Below, piece after piece: positions 17,510 to 25,433 of a stretch of DNA of 26,694 nt. The DNA is from Candidatus Thiodiazotropha sp. (ex Gloverina cf. vestifex) (GTDB lineage: Bacteria > Pseudomonadota > Gammaproteobacteria > Chromatiales > Chromatiaceae): the NCBI GenBank assembly GCA_025656435.1, contig JAHXHT010000006.1, forward strand, positions 1 to 26,694, in the 5' to 3' direction. Below the pieces are notes generated by a model, which saw only the letters and a program-made list of their open reading frames with translations, did no database searches and had not been told where the DNA came from. The first letter of the stretch is position 1, and the number at the start of each line of letters is the position of its first letter. Both the position numbers and the translations under genes were made by a program.

Positions 17510-18804
17510 AAAAGAAGAAAAATATCAGCATCCTGGGCGGCCGGGTGATCGATCCGGCCAATGACATCGACCGGGTCACGGATCTGCATATCACCAGCGG
17601 CAAGATCCTCGCAGTGGGCGAGAGCCCTGAAGGTTTTCAACCCGACCATACCATCGACGCGACCGGCCAGGTTGTCTGCCCCGGCATCATCGATCTCTGT
17701 GCTCACCTGCGTGAGCCCGGTGCCGAACACAAGGCCACGATCGCCAGTGAGACTGCCGCTGCTACCAGTGGTGGTATCACCACACTCTGCTGTCCACCTG
17801 ACACCCATCCCGTGATCGACACACCGGCGGTTACCGGTCAGATCCGTCACAAAGCCCGCAAGGCAGGCTTCTGCAGACTTTTGCCTCAGGGTGCAGTGAC
17901 CCATGACTTGGACGGTTCAAGGTTGAGTGAGATGGCTGCCTTAAAATCCGCCGGCTGCGTTGCCGTCACCAATGCCTATACCCCATTGGCCAATACACTG
18001 GTGCAGCGACGGGCCATGGAATATGCAGCCACCTTCGGCCTACTGACCATCATCCGTCCGGAAGATCAGTATCTGAGCAACCACGGCTGTGCTCACGAAG
18101 GTAGAGTGGCTGATCGCATGGGGCTTCTTGGTATCCCCGAGGCGGCGGAGACCGTCGCCGTTGCCCGTGATCTGGCATTGGCTGAAACCACCGGTGCGGT
18201 AATCCATTTTCAAACCCTCTCCAGCGCCAGTGCCGCCCGCACCATGGCCTGGGCCAAGCGGGAGGGCAGGCGCGTCAGTGCCGACGTCGCGATCCACCAA
18301 CTGCATCTCACAGAGATGGATCTGGAAGGTTTCGACAGTAACTTTCATGTACGCCCACCCTTGCGTACCGACACCGACCGGGATGGTCTGAGAGATGCCG
18401 TGGCAAATAACGTCATTCAGGTGATATGTTCCGACCATCAACCCCACGAAGCAGACGCCAAGGCCGCACCTTTCCCCGATACCGAACCCGGTATCTCAGG
18501 ACTGGAAACGCTGCTGCCACTGACGCTCAAGCTGGTGGAACAAGATGTCATGGACCTGAGTAGCGCCATTGCCAGACTGACCTGTGGTCCGGCAGAGATA
18601 CTGGGCTTACCACTGGGCACCCTGTCTCCAGGTCGTGCGGCAGACATCTGTATCTACGATCCCGAGCAACGCTGGTTTGTTGGAGCTGACGCACTTCTCA
18701 GCAGGGGGAAAAATACACCATTTCAGGGCTGGGAGATGCCTGCCCGTGTCACCCACACACTGCTCAAGGGCCGACTGGTCTACAGCCTTGCAATAAACGA
18801 ATAA
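17506..18804 (+). CDS. pyrX: Dihydroorotase-like PyrC' (PyrX), probably non-catalytic ATCase partner
   Basis: 432 residues with the type I dihydroorotase fold (amidohydrolase). Several metal ligands of active enzymes are replaced. The DxHxH motif is DLCAH (Cys65 instead of the first His). The DDG loop is TNAYTP (155-160), without the Asp. The HCED motif is IRPED (183-187), without the His. HFQT (His234) and SDHQPH (Asp310) remain. This pattern matches the PyrC' of Pseudomonas, which is inactive and needed for assembly of the PyrB dodecamer. The four-base overlap with pyrB supports 1:1 synthesis. A true dihydroorotase should be encoded elsewhere. The loss of ligands is seen directly. The structural role is inferred from the family. 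Confidence 0.9.
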   Translation: MKKKKNISILGGRVIDPANDIDRVTDLHITSGKILAVGESPEGFQPDHTIDATGQVVCPGIIDLCAHLREPGAEHKATIASETAAATSGGITTLCCPPDTHPVIDTPAVTGQIRHKARKAGFCRLLPQGAVTHDLDGSRLSEMAALKSAGCVAVTNAYTPLANTLVQRRAMEYAATFGLLTIIRPEDQYLSNHGCAHEGRVADRMGLLGIPEAAETVAVARDLALAETTGAVIHFQTLSSASAARTMAWAKREGRRVSADVAIHQLHLTEMDLEGFDSNFHVRPPLRTDTDRDGLRDAVANNVIQVICSDHQPHEADAKAAPFPDTEPGISGLETLLPLTLKLVEQDVMDLSSAIARLTCGPAEILGLPLGTLSPGRAADICIYDPEQRWFVGADALLSRGKNTPFQGWEMPARVTHTLLKGRLVYSLAINE

Positions 18805-18809
18805 CGCCC

Positions 18810-19685
18810 ATGAACAAACCTCACCGCGACACAATCTTTCTCGAGGATGCAGACATCCTTTCCCACCAGGCTTTTGAGGGCGATCAGTTCGTCATGAAAC
18901 TGCTGGCTCCTCACTGTGCTCAGAAGGCCCAACCTGGCAGTTTCGTACATATCACCTGTGATCCCCAGCTGCCTATGCGGCGGCCAATATCTATCATGCG
19001 CGTCTCACCCGAAGAGGGCTGGGTCGATCTACTCTATAAGCGGGTTGGACGGGGTACGACCCTGCTGGCAAAGCGCCAGGCGGGAGAGAAAATCAGCCTC
19101 ATGGGGCCTATCGGCAAGCCTTTCTCACCCTCCCCCTCCCCCGAGCGTGGCAAACCGCTGCTGATAGGTGGTGGCGTCGGGATGCCGCCGATGATCTTCC
19201 TCGCTGACGCGTTACGCAAGGAAGCAGGTAAAGAACCGATGGTCATCCTCGGCTCAGAGGTCCCTTTTCCATTTAAACCTGCCCCATCCCGCATCATGGT
19301 ACCGGGTATACCGAAAGGCGTGATTGCCGCCATGCCGCTACTCGATGACTGGGAAATTCCCAGCAGGTTGGCAAGTCTGCAAGATTTTCCCGGCTGTTTT
19401 GAAGGGTACGTTACAGACTTGGCACGTCACTGGATTGATGCATTGGATATGACTACCCGAAAATCTGTTGAGATCTTTGCCTGCGGGCCTCACCCAATGC
19501 TAGAAGCGGTAGCCGCACTGGCCAAAGCGTACGATATTCCCTGCCAGGTCTCCCTGGAGGAGTTTATGGCCTGCGCCGTTGGTGGTTGTGCCGGCTGTGT
19601 AGTGGAGGTAGAAACACCCGAGGGACCAGCCATGAAACGTGTCTGTGTAGACGGTCCGGTATTCGATGCGCGTCAGGTTTTCTAA
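18810..19685 (+). CDS. pyrK: PyrK-like dihydroorotate dehydrogenase electron-transfer subunit (FAD / 2Fe-2S)
   Basis: A 291-residue ferredoxin-reductase-like flavoprotein. It has the FAD motif MRRPISI (56-62), a nucleotide-binding LIGGGVGMPP (118-127), and a C-terminal 2Fe-2S cluster of four Cys at 255, 260, 263 and 279 (CAVGGCAGC then VCVDGP), as in PyrK. In class 1B dihydroorotate dehydrogenase, PyrK passes electrons from orotate formation at PyrD to NAD. No pyrD lies next to it, so its partner is unknown from this window. Residues about 150-200 form a Pro-rich insert (PFPFKPAPSRIMVPG) that is longer than in Bacillus PyrK. It starts five bases after pyrC', clearly in the same operon, and is the last gene of the run. 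Confidence 0.88.
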   Translation: MNKPHRDTIFLEDADILSHQAFEGDQFVMKLLAPHCAQKAQPGSFVHITCDPQLPMRRPISIMRVSPEEGWVDLLYKRVGRGTTLLAKRQAGEKISLMGPIGKPFSPSPSPERGKPLLIGGGVGMPPMIFLADALRKEAGKEPMVILGSEVPFPFKPAPSRIMVPGIPKGVIAAMPLLDDWEIPSRLASLQDFPGCFEGYVTDLARHWIDALDMTTRKSVEIFACGPHPMLEAVAALAKAYDIPCQVSLEEFMACAVGGCAGCVVEVETPEGPAMKRVCVDGPVFDARQVF

Positions 19686-19704
19686 AACATTGCAGACGAA
19701 TTAA

Positions 19705-20259
19705 TCACATCCGCCAACCTTTGTTCCGCGCCTTGTTGGTCCAGACCCAAACATAGAGTCCGCCACTGACCAGGGTCGTCGCCCCAGTGGCCAGCGTTAA
19801 CCCCTGCAGTAGGATTTGTGGCAGGGGAAGGGGTCCGGCATCGGTCACCACCAGCAGTACCAACATGATCTGCAACAAGGTGTTAAGTTTGCTGATGAGA
19901 CTCGGATTGGCATCCACTTCTTCCACGCTGTAGTGGTAGTAAAGTGCGCCGCCCATAATGGTCAGATCACGAAATATGACCAATATCACCAGCCAGACCG
20001 GGATCAGGCCCAAGCCTCCGAGGACCAGAAAAGAGCTCATTAGCAGTGCTTTGTCGGCCAACGGATCGAGCAGACCGCCCAGGTGGCTCTGCCAATTGAA
20101 GCGTTTGGCAAGGAAACCGTCGAGCCCATCAGAAAACCCGGCTACCGCAAAAAGCATCAGGGCGTAGGAGAACTCGCGCTCGAACAACAACCAGACGATA
20201 GGCAGCGTCAGGAGTATCCTCAGAAAGCTGATCAGATTGGGTATATCACGCGCATTCAT
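19705..20259 (-). CDS. CDP-alcohol phosphatidyltransferase family membrane protein (PgsA-like)
   Basis: A 184-residue polytopic inner-membrane enzyme with about five or six hydrophobic helices. The catalytic CDP-alcohol phosphotransferase motif is clear: Asp44, Asp47-Gly48, Ala51-Lys52 (Lys where Arg is usual), then Gly61, Asp65 and Asp69 (SDGLDGFLAKR then HLGGLLDPLADKAL). It resembles PgsA and cardiolipin-synthase-like members (PNLISFLRILLTLPIVWLL start), but the true substrate cannot be told from sequence alone. Its ATG shares a base with the DUF2066 stop (TAATG), so it is the downstream gene of a two-gene operon. It converges on pyrK with only a 19-base gap and no visible terminator. Confidence 0.85.
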   Translation of the reverse strand: MNARDIPNLISFLRILLTLPIVWLLFEREFSYALMLFAVAGFSDGLDGFLAKRFNWQSHLGGLLDPLADKALLMSSFLVLGGLGLIPVWLVILVIFRDLTIMGGALYYHYSVEEVDANPSLISKLNTLLQIMLVLLVVTDAGPLPLPQILLQGLTLATGATTLVSGGLYVWVWTNKARNKGWRM

Positions 20260-21374
20260 TAACGTAGACGATAGTTGAGACTCTCGCCCTCCAGGTCTGA
20301 CGCTACCGTATTCTCATCCATCACTGTCGGTTCCTGCGCCAACACAGGCTCCAGAACCGCTCCCAACTGAATGCCCCGTTCAAGCACCTCGCGGCTACTC
20401 TGCACCTTGGCCAGAAAACTGACATTTTCCGGATCGGCCGCAAGCAGGTCTAACTGCTCGATCATGGCCAGTGATTGCAGGTAGTCTTTGACCAAAACAT
20501 AGTTGGAGAGCTGGCTGAGTCCATGGACACGTATCCGCAGTGTGGTACTCCCTTCACTCACCTGCTGTGGTGCAAAGCGCAACGCCAATGCATCTGTCGC
20601 CTGCTGCAATCCCTCATTCAACAATCCATACTTACTGTTGGCGCGCGTCTGCCAGCGATTGACTTTGTCCGGCAGGTAGAGCGTCCACTCCCCCTGCCAG
20701 TCATTTCCACCACGCCCACGTAGACGTCCCACCAGGATAACATCTGGCAGGTAACGGGTTGAGGCTCGGCGGATATCCGTCTCGAAACCACCCCAGAGAT
20801 CACTAACCGGCAGAGCGGCACGATCCTCCATATCCATCAAAGGAAGTAGCACCGGTAACCCCCGATCATTTGCCGCATGCTTGACCATACGCTTTAGCTG
20901 GGGTTGCCGCTCTAATGAAACCAGGCTGCGACTGGTTCCCGATTCTTCACCCAGCCAAATCAATACAGATGGCCGAGTCGTACCCCAAACTGGTACACCA
21001 CTCTGCCGTAGCAGTCGGTTGACTGCCCGTTCGTCGAAGCGCGCCCAGAGTAAACGATCCGGTTGGTCGGCATCGGGCTCCGCTGACTTATCATCCAACA
21101 TACGATAACGATACTGCTGCACATAGCTCGAAGCCTTACGTAACAATCCATCGATCTCCGGATTTGATAACAGACTGCGATCACCGCTCACTTTCACCAA
21201 AACCTGTGCAAAGGTATTTTTTATACCCTTGGCCCGGGCTTCGGTACCCTGTCCCACCACAGCTGACTCTGCCTCATAAAGATTGCCAACCTGCTCAGCC
21301 TGCACACTCTGCCAAAAAAGCAGGGGCGCCAGGAGCAACCAGCAATAGGGAGGAAAAATTCTTCTATCAATCAT
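20259..21374 (-). CDS. DUF2066 family exported protein
   Basis: 371 residues. A signal peptide (MIDRRIFPP, then WLLLAPLLFWQ, cleavage likely after Ala26) directs it to the periplasm. The mature N-terminus, with GTEARAKGIKNTFAQVLVKV and SGDRSLLSNPEI, and the segment PSVLIWLGEESG are typical of the DUF2066 family, which stands divergent to purM in many gammaproteobacteria. Its biochemical function is unknown. The C-terminus ends in an acidic tail. It shares a 264-base divergent control region with purM and is coupled (TAATG) to the phosphatidyltransferase gene downstream. Confidence 0.83.
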   Translation of the reverse strand: MIDRRIFPPYCWLLLAPLLFWQSVQAEQVGNLYEAESAVVGQGTEARAKGIKNTFAQVLVKVSGDRSLLSNPEIDGLLRKASSYVQQYRYRMLDDKSAEPDADQPDRLLWARFDERAVNRLLRQSGVPVWGTTRPSVLIWLGEESGTSRSLVSLERQPQLKRMVKHAANDRGLPVLLPLMDMEDRAALPVSDLWGGFETDIRRASTRYLPDVILVGRLRGRGGNDWQGEWTLYLPDKVNRWQTRANSKYGLLNEGLQQATDALALRFAPQQVSEGSTTLRIRVHGLSQLSNYVLVKDYLQSLAMIEQLDLLAADPENVSFLAKVQSSREVLERGIQLGAVLEPVLAQEPTVMDENTVASDLEGESLNYRLR

Positions 21375-21638
21375 GGCAAGCCGCTTCTAAGTAAGGTCAA
21401 CGGAGAATCTTAACTCGCCGGCTGACAGGATGAAAATTTTACGCGCAGATTTGACGAATGTTTCTAATCACAATGCCTATACCTGTGATTTTGAAATAAA
21501 AGGTTTTTCCCTTTGGGCTGGTTCAGGCCTGTTAACACCCGCTCGATTATCGCTGCCATTCACACAATTTGCTGCCCGCTGGACCACGCCACACGGGGAT
21601 TCTTCTGTTAGAATCGCGTTTCGAATTCATCCCAGCCA
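21375..21638. promoter_or_regulatory. Divergent intergenic region between DUF2066 and purM
   Basis: This gap must hold promoters for both directions. Toward purM, a TAGAAT at 21609-21614 resembles a -10 box about 25 bases before the ATG, but no good -35 lies at 16-18 bases. I looked for a PurR operator-like palindrome (ACGCAAACGTTTGCGT) and did not see one. An open frame crosses the gap at 21430-21717 but its product is not protein-like and it enters purM out of frame, so I reject it. Confidence 0.3.
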
Positions 21639-22730
21639 ATGCCGGAGTATTTTTCTGTGGAGCAAGAGCCCAAAGACAGACAGACAACCTCTCTCAGTTA
21701 CCGGGATGCCGGTGTAGACATCGACGCTGGAAATGCCCTGATCGAGCGCATCAAACCGATCGTCAAACAGACCTTCCGGCCGGGTGTACTGACCGGATTA
21801 GGCGGTTTCGGCGCGCTATTCGAGCTGCCCCTAGACCGTTATAAAGAGCCGGTGCTGGTCTCTGGCACAGACGGTGTCGGCACCAAGCTCAAGCTGGCCC
21901 TGGAACTCAACCGACATGACACCATCGGTATCGATCTGGTTGCCATGTGTGTCAACGATATAGTGGTCGCGGGCGCGGAACCGCTCTTCTTTCTCGACTA
22001 CTACGCCACCGGGCGCCTGAATGTGGACGTGGCGGCCGATGTCATCAAGGGCATTGCCAAGGGCTGTGAGCTTTCAGGGGCTGCGCTCACTGGCGGTGAA
22101 ACTGCTGAGATGCCCGGCATATACAGCGAAGGCGACTATGATCTGGCCGGATTTTGTGTCGGCATTGCAGAGAAAAGCCGCCTGATTCAACCGGATTGCG
22201 TGCAGAGCGGGGATGTGCTGATTGGCCTCGCCGCTTCCGGCCCCCACTCCAATGGTTACTCACTGATCCGCAAGATTCTCCAGGTCAATGACAGTGATTT
22301 GTCACAGCCGTTGGGGAATTCAACCCTGGGTGACGCCCTGCTGGAACCGACCCACATCTATGTCAAATCCCTGCTGCAACTGATGCAACAAGTGGAGATT
22401 CATGCCCTCGCTCATATCACCGGTGGCGGTCTACCGGAGAACCTGCCGAGAGTCCTGCCCGAGGGATGTAAAGCTGTGATCGACAGTGACAGTTGGCAAC
22501 TCCCGGAGGTCTTTGCCTGGTTGCAGTCCCAAGGGGGAGTGACCAACAGCGAACTGCTGCGCACCTTCAACTGTGGCGTCGGCATGGTGATCTGCGTTTC
22601 TGAAACCGATGCAGCCCGTACGATTGAGACACTCAATGCCTTGGGTGAAACCGCTTGGCGACTGGGCAGTATCGAAGCCGCACCGGGGGAAGAGACACCT
22701 GGCGTGGAAATCCGTGGGCCGCTTGCATGA
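21639..22730 (+). CDS. purM: Phosphoribosylformylglycinamidine cyclo-ligase (AIR synthetase)
   Basis: A 363-residue cytoplasmic enzyme that converts FGAM to AIR in purine synthesis. It shows TSLSYRDAGVDIDAGNAL near the N-terminus (17-34), SGTDGVGTKLK (75-85), DLVAMCVNDI (99-108), GGETAEMPG, GLAASGPHSNGYSL and HITGGGLPENLPRVLP, all PurM hallmarks. It is about 15 residues longer at the N-terminus than E. coli PurM (345). The ATG at 21639 is the first in frame and lacks a strong ribosome binding site. The stop overlaps the purN ATG (ATGA). Confidence 0.97.
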   Translation: MPEYFSVEQEPKDRQTTSLSYRDAGVDIDAGNALIERIKPIVKQTFRPGVLTGLGGFGALFELPLDRYKEPVLVSGTDGVGTKLKLALELNRHDTIGIDLVAMCVNDIVVAGAEPLFFLDYYATGRLNVDVAADVIKGIAKGCELSGAALTGGETAEMPGIYSEGDYDLAGFCVGIAEKSRLIQPDCVQSGDVLIGLAASGPHSNGYSLIRKILQVNDSDLSQPLGNSTLGDALLEPTHIYVKSLLQLMQQVEIHALAHITGGGLPENLPRVLPEGCKAVIDSDSWQLPEVFAWLQSQGGVTNSELLRTFNCGVGMVICVSETDAARTIETLNALGETAWRLGSIEAAPGEETPGVEIRGPLA

Positions 22731-23395
22731 CACTCGAGCAGCGACTCCCGGTCGTCGTCCTGATTTCCGGCAGCGGCACCAATTTGCAGGCGATCATCGA
22801 CCGGGCCGGCACGGATTTACCTATTGAAATCCGCGCAGTCATCAGTAACCGACCCGGGGTTTTCGGCCTGCAACGCGCTGAGTCGGCGAGCATAGAGACC
22901 GCAGTGCTGGATCACAAGGCCTTTGCAGACCGGGAGAGTTACGATCAGGCCCTGATCGAGCTAATCGACAGCTACCAGCCGGAGTTAGTGGCACTGGCGG
23001 GCTTCATGCGTATTCTGACACCGGCTTTCGTGCGCCACTATGCGGGCCGCCTGTTCAATATCCACCCCTCTCTATTACCGAAATATCGAGGACTACACAC
23101 CCATCAGCGCGCCTTGGACGCCGGTGACTCCCTGCATGGCGCCACCATTCACTTCGTAACTGAAGAGCTGGATGGCGGCCCGCTGATCGTGCAGGCACAG
23201 GTCCCGGTGCAACCGGAAGACGATGCCGACCGACTTGCTGAGCGGGTACTGCAGAAGGAACATCAGATCTATCCGCTGGCCATCCGATGGTTCGCGCAAG
23301 AGAGACTCAAACTGGATGAGGAAGGTCATGTCAAACTGGACGACAAATGCTTACGGGGACCGGTGGTCTACGCTGACCATGAACCTATCGGGTAG
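22727..23395 (+). CDS. purN: Phosphoribosylglycinamide formyltransferase (GAR transformylase)
   Basis: 222 residues from ATG 22727, chosen because it gives an ATGA overlap with purM and the usual MTxxxxLPVVVLISGSGTN start. The frame itself is open further upstream. It moves a formyl group from 10-formyl-THF to GAR. The catalytic residues are visible: Asn111 and His113 in FNIHPSLLPKYRG, and Asp149 in EELDGGP. SGSGTN (14-19) binds the phosphate. The order purM-purN is the standard gammaproteobacterial arrangement. Its end overlaps the following DUF3108 gene by 17 bases. Confidence 0.97.
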   Translation: MTLEQRLPVVVLISGSGTNLQAIIDRAGTDLPIEIRAVISNRPGVFGLQRAESASIETAVLDHKAFADRESYDQALIELIDSYQPELVALAGFMRILTPAFVRHYAGRLFNIHPSLLPKYRGLHTHQRALDAGDSLHGATIHFVTEELDGGPLIVQAQVPVQPEDDADRLAERVLQKEHQIYPLAIRWFAQERLKLDEEGHVKLDDKCLRGPVVYADHEPIG

Positions 23396-24131
23396 ATTCA
23401 CCCTATTCGGCAACCGATCAGCCCCCGGCTGGTGGCTGAGCATGGGGATCATGTTCTTATGTTTCTCTCCGGCAGCCAACTCAGATTCCATTTTCAAGCC
23501 CTTCTCAGCCTCATTCAGTGTCTATCGCCGCGCCATTCCTCTGGGCGAATTGGAATTGAAATTCAACCTCTCGGAGGATGGGCGCTATTTCTATCATGCC
23601 CACACCAAGCCGGGGCTATTGGTCGGTCTATTCTCCGGTGATGAGATTGTGGAGAGTCATGGCAGACTGAAGCCGCAGGGACTCATACCCGAACGCTATC
23701 TCTACCAACAGGATGATGGCGATGAAGAGCATACCCAGGTTCTCTTCGACTGGTCTGAGAAGAAGGTCCACACCACCAGCAAAGGCATCACCTGGTCACA
23801 GCCGATCGATGCCGGCACACAGGACAGACTCAGTCAGCAACTGATGGTCAGGCTACACCTGTCGCAGGGCAGTGATGACCTGGAGTATCAGGTCGCCGAT
23901 GGCGGTAAGATCAAGCACTACCGATTTCAGGTGGTAAGTCAGGAGACCGTTAAAACACCCTATGGAAAACTCAACTGCCTGCGGGTTGAGCGAAGTAAAG
24001 AGTCCCGCCCACCAGATTACACAATCTGGTTTGCCACGGAACTCAACTATCTACCGGTCCGCATCGAACGCAAACAGTCGAGCGGTCACTACCGGATGGT
24101 GCTGGATGAGTTGAAGGGGTTTGAATTTTGA
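23379..24131 (+). CDS. DUF3108 family exported protein
   Basis: 250 residues from ATG 23379. Upstream ATGs in the frame lie deep inside purN and would abolish the signal peptide. Residues 1-35 are a signal sequence (GWWLSMGIMFLCFSPAANS), so the protein is probably periplasmic. The mature part has alternating beta-rich segments: FSASFSVYRRAIPLGELELKF (split over about 42-62), GLLVGLFSGDEIVESHG and PYGKLNCLRVER. These are the signature of DUF3108, a family commonly found directly after purN. Function is unknown. It overlaps purN by 17 bases and converges on the deaminase gene with a 28-base gap. Confidence 0.85.
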   Translation: MNLSGRFTLFGNRSAPGWWLSMGIMFLCFSPAANSDSIFKPFSASFSVYRRAIPLGELELKFNLSEDGRYFYHAHTKPGLLVGLFSGDEIVESHGRLKPQGLIPERYLYQQDDGDEEHTQVLFDWSEKKVHTTSKGITWSQPIDAGTQDRLSQQLMVRLHLSQGSDDLEYQVADGGKIKHYRFQVVSQETVKTPYGKLNCLRVERSKESRPPDYTIWFATELNYLPVRIERKQSSGHYRMVLDELKGFEF

Positions 24132-24159
24132 GTTTCCGAGCGCCCAGTGGGCCATGCGG

Positions 24160-24681
24160 TTAATCCGCACAACGCAAAAAGAGACTCATTACCTTTTTGA
24201 AAAAGCCCCCGGGAGCTACAGTGATCTGTGCATTGTCGATGTTGATTTCATCCAGCGCATATCCGGTCACCTCAACACCTGCCTCCCGGTACATCTCGGT
24301 GGACAACTTGAGGTCATCTGCCCAACGGGAGAGAAAATCCTCGCTGGGTGAAATATAGACGATACGTCCCACCTCCTCCTGAATCAGTTTGGAGGCACAA
24401 CGTGGGCAGGGGGGATGGGTCACATAGACGGTACAGCCAGTGAGATCCCGCTTGGCGAAGATCATGGCGTTCTCTTCAGCGTGGATGGTCAGATTGAGTT
24501 TGCAGGCCCGGTCGTCGAGCCGCTCCGTCTTGTCCTCCACACCGGCAGCGAAACCATTGTAACCAAGAGAGACGATACGGTTACCGTCAGTAATCACCGC
24601 ACCCACCTGCGAAGAGGGATCCTTACTCCAGGCCGATATATGTGCTGCCAGCCCGAGGAATCGGGTATCCCACTTGGTCAT
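24160..24681 (-). CDS. dCMP deaminase-like zinc-dependent deaminase
   Basis: A 173-residue cytoplasmic member of the cytidine/deoxycytidylate deaminase family. The zinc site is intact: His67 and catalytic Glu69 in IHAEENAMIFAK, Cys92 and Cys95 in PPCPRCASKLIQ. DPSSQVGAVI and GYNGFAAGVED are typical of dCMP deaminases (ComEB/Dcd-type), which make dUMP for thymidylate synthesis. Specificity is not proven by sequence. The last 20 or so residues (PGGFFKKVMSLFL) are an extra tail. The ATG shares a base with the grxD stop (TGATG), so the two are co-translated. A short inverted repeat (GCGG-TTAAT-CCGC, 24156-24168) covers the stop codon. Confidence 0.88.
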   Translation of the reverse strand: MTKWDTRFLGLAAHISAWSKDPSSQVGAVITDGNRIVSLGYNGFAAGVEDKTERLDDRACKLNLTIHAEENAMIFAKRDLTGCTVYVTHPPCPRCASKLIQEEVGRIVYISPSEDFLSRWADDLKLSTEMYREAGVEVTGYALDEINIDNAQITVAPGGFFKKVMSLFLRCAD

Positions 24682-25025
24682 CAGGCCTGGCTTTCGCTCT
24701 GCTCCGATGACTTCGCAGCCGCCTCTTCCATCATCTTCTTGAGCTCACCGCTCTCATGCATCTCCAGTGTGATATCGCAGCCGCCCACCAGCTCTCCCTC
24801 AATGTAGACCTGGGGAAAGGTTGGCCAATCGGCAAAGCGGGGAAGATTCTCGAAAATCTCCGGATCCGACAGCACATTGACGTAGGCAAAGGGAACGCCG
24901 CACTCCTGCAACGCTGCGGCAGCCCGGGAAGAGAAGCCACACATGGGAAACTGTGGGGTACCTTTCATATAGATAACCACGAGATTGTTTTCTACTTGCT
25001 CCCGAATTCGATCCAGAACATCCAT
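24681..25025 (-). CDS. grxD: Monothiol glutaredoxin GrxD (Grx4 family)
   Basis: A 114-residue monothiol glutaredoxin with the CGFS active site (Cys29-Ser32). Lys21 (IYMKGTP) and the glutathione-binding WPTFPQVYIEGELVGGCDI (from about residue 67) are conserved. The family binds a glutathione-ligated 2Fe-2S cluster and delivers Fe-S clusters, acting with BolA-type partners. The start ATG 25025 has a clear ribosome binding site (AGAGGT, eight-base spacing). A TTAGAAT element at 25109-25115 (minus strand) could be part of its -10 box. It is coupled to the deaminase gene. gshB in the same window makes its cofactor glutathione. Confidence 0.96.
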   Translation of the reverse strand: MDVLDRIREQVENNLVVIYMKGTPQFPMCGFSSRAAAALQECGVPFAYVNVLSDPEIFENLPRFADWPTFPQVYIEGELVGGCDITLEMHESGELKKMMEEAAAKSSEQSESQA

Positions 25026-25433
25026 CGCAAATTACCTCTTAAACTGTTGTCGTGTGTACATGGGGGCAAATCCCCGAAGAATCAAACACAACGTAATGGT
25101 GGGAATTCTAACTCATGCGTCAGAGGAAATAACCCACATTAGGATAAGCTAATCATTCAATTCTCTCCTGACAGAATATTTGACCAAAGATCGGGGATTC
25201 AGTTTGCGACAACGCCCTGCCAGTCCTACCTCACATCACACGGCCCAGCACGATGTTTGTCGGAAATCTTTACAATAACTAACTGAAATAATTATATTTT
25301 TAGTCTATCTTTACAGAATTATTTAGCCAAAAAAGGGCTGTCGGGAAAATGGCAACGGCATCGGTCATTCAATGAGATTCCCAAAACCAGCTATTCCAAA
25401 CGGTCACGCAATTCCAGAATAGGTATTGGATCT
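25026..25433. other. 408-base divergent intergenic region
   Basis: I see no convincing gene here. On the left it carries the grxD ribosome binding site and a small GGGG-CAAAT-CCCC inverted repeat (25064-25076) in the grxD leader. The right half is markedly AT-rich (about 25265-25325) and holds the promoter-like pair reported separately. Two tiny overlapping ATG frames near 25350-25424 precede the HD-GYP gene, but they are too short to support. Confidence 0.4.
25269..25297 (+). promoter_or_regulatory. Predicted sigma-70-type promoter for the HD-GYP gene
   Basis: TTTACA (25269-25274) and TTATAT (25292-25297) are separated by 17 bases, close to TTGACA-N17-TATAAT, in an AT-rich stretch on the correct strand. 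It would leave a leader of about 130 bases before ATG 25434. It is a prediction by eye only. Confidence 0.35.

Noticed and set aside
21430..21717. A 95-codon plus-strand open frame between DUF2066 and purM.
   Set aside because: Its composition is not protein-like and it runs out of frame into purM. The gap is better explained as a divergent promoter region.
24155..24169. Inverted repeat TGCGG-TTAAT-CCGCA between the convergent DUF3108 and deaminase genes, as a terminator.
   Set aside because: The stem is only five base pairs, overlaps the deaminase stop codon, and has no adjacent T-run in either direction.
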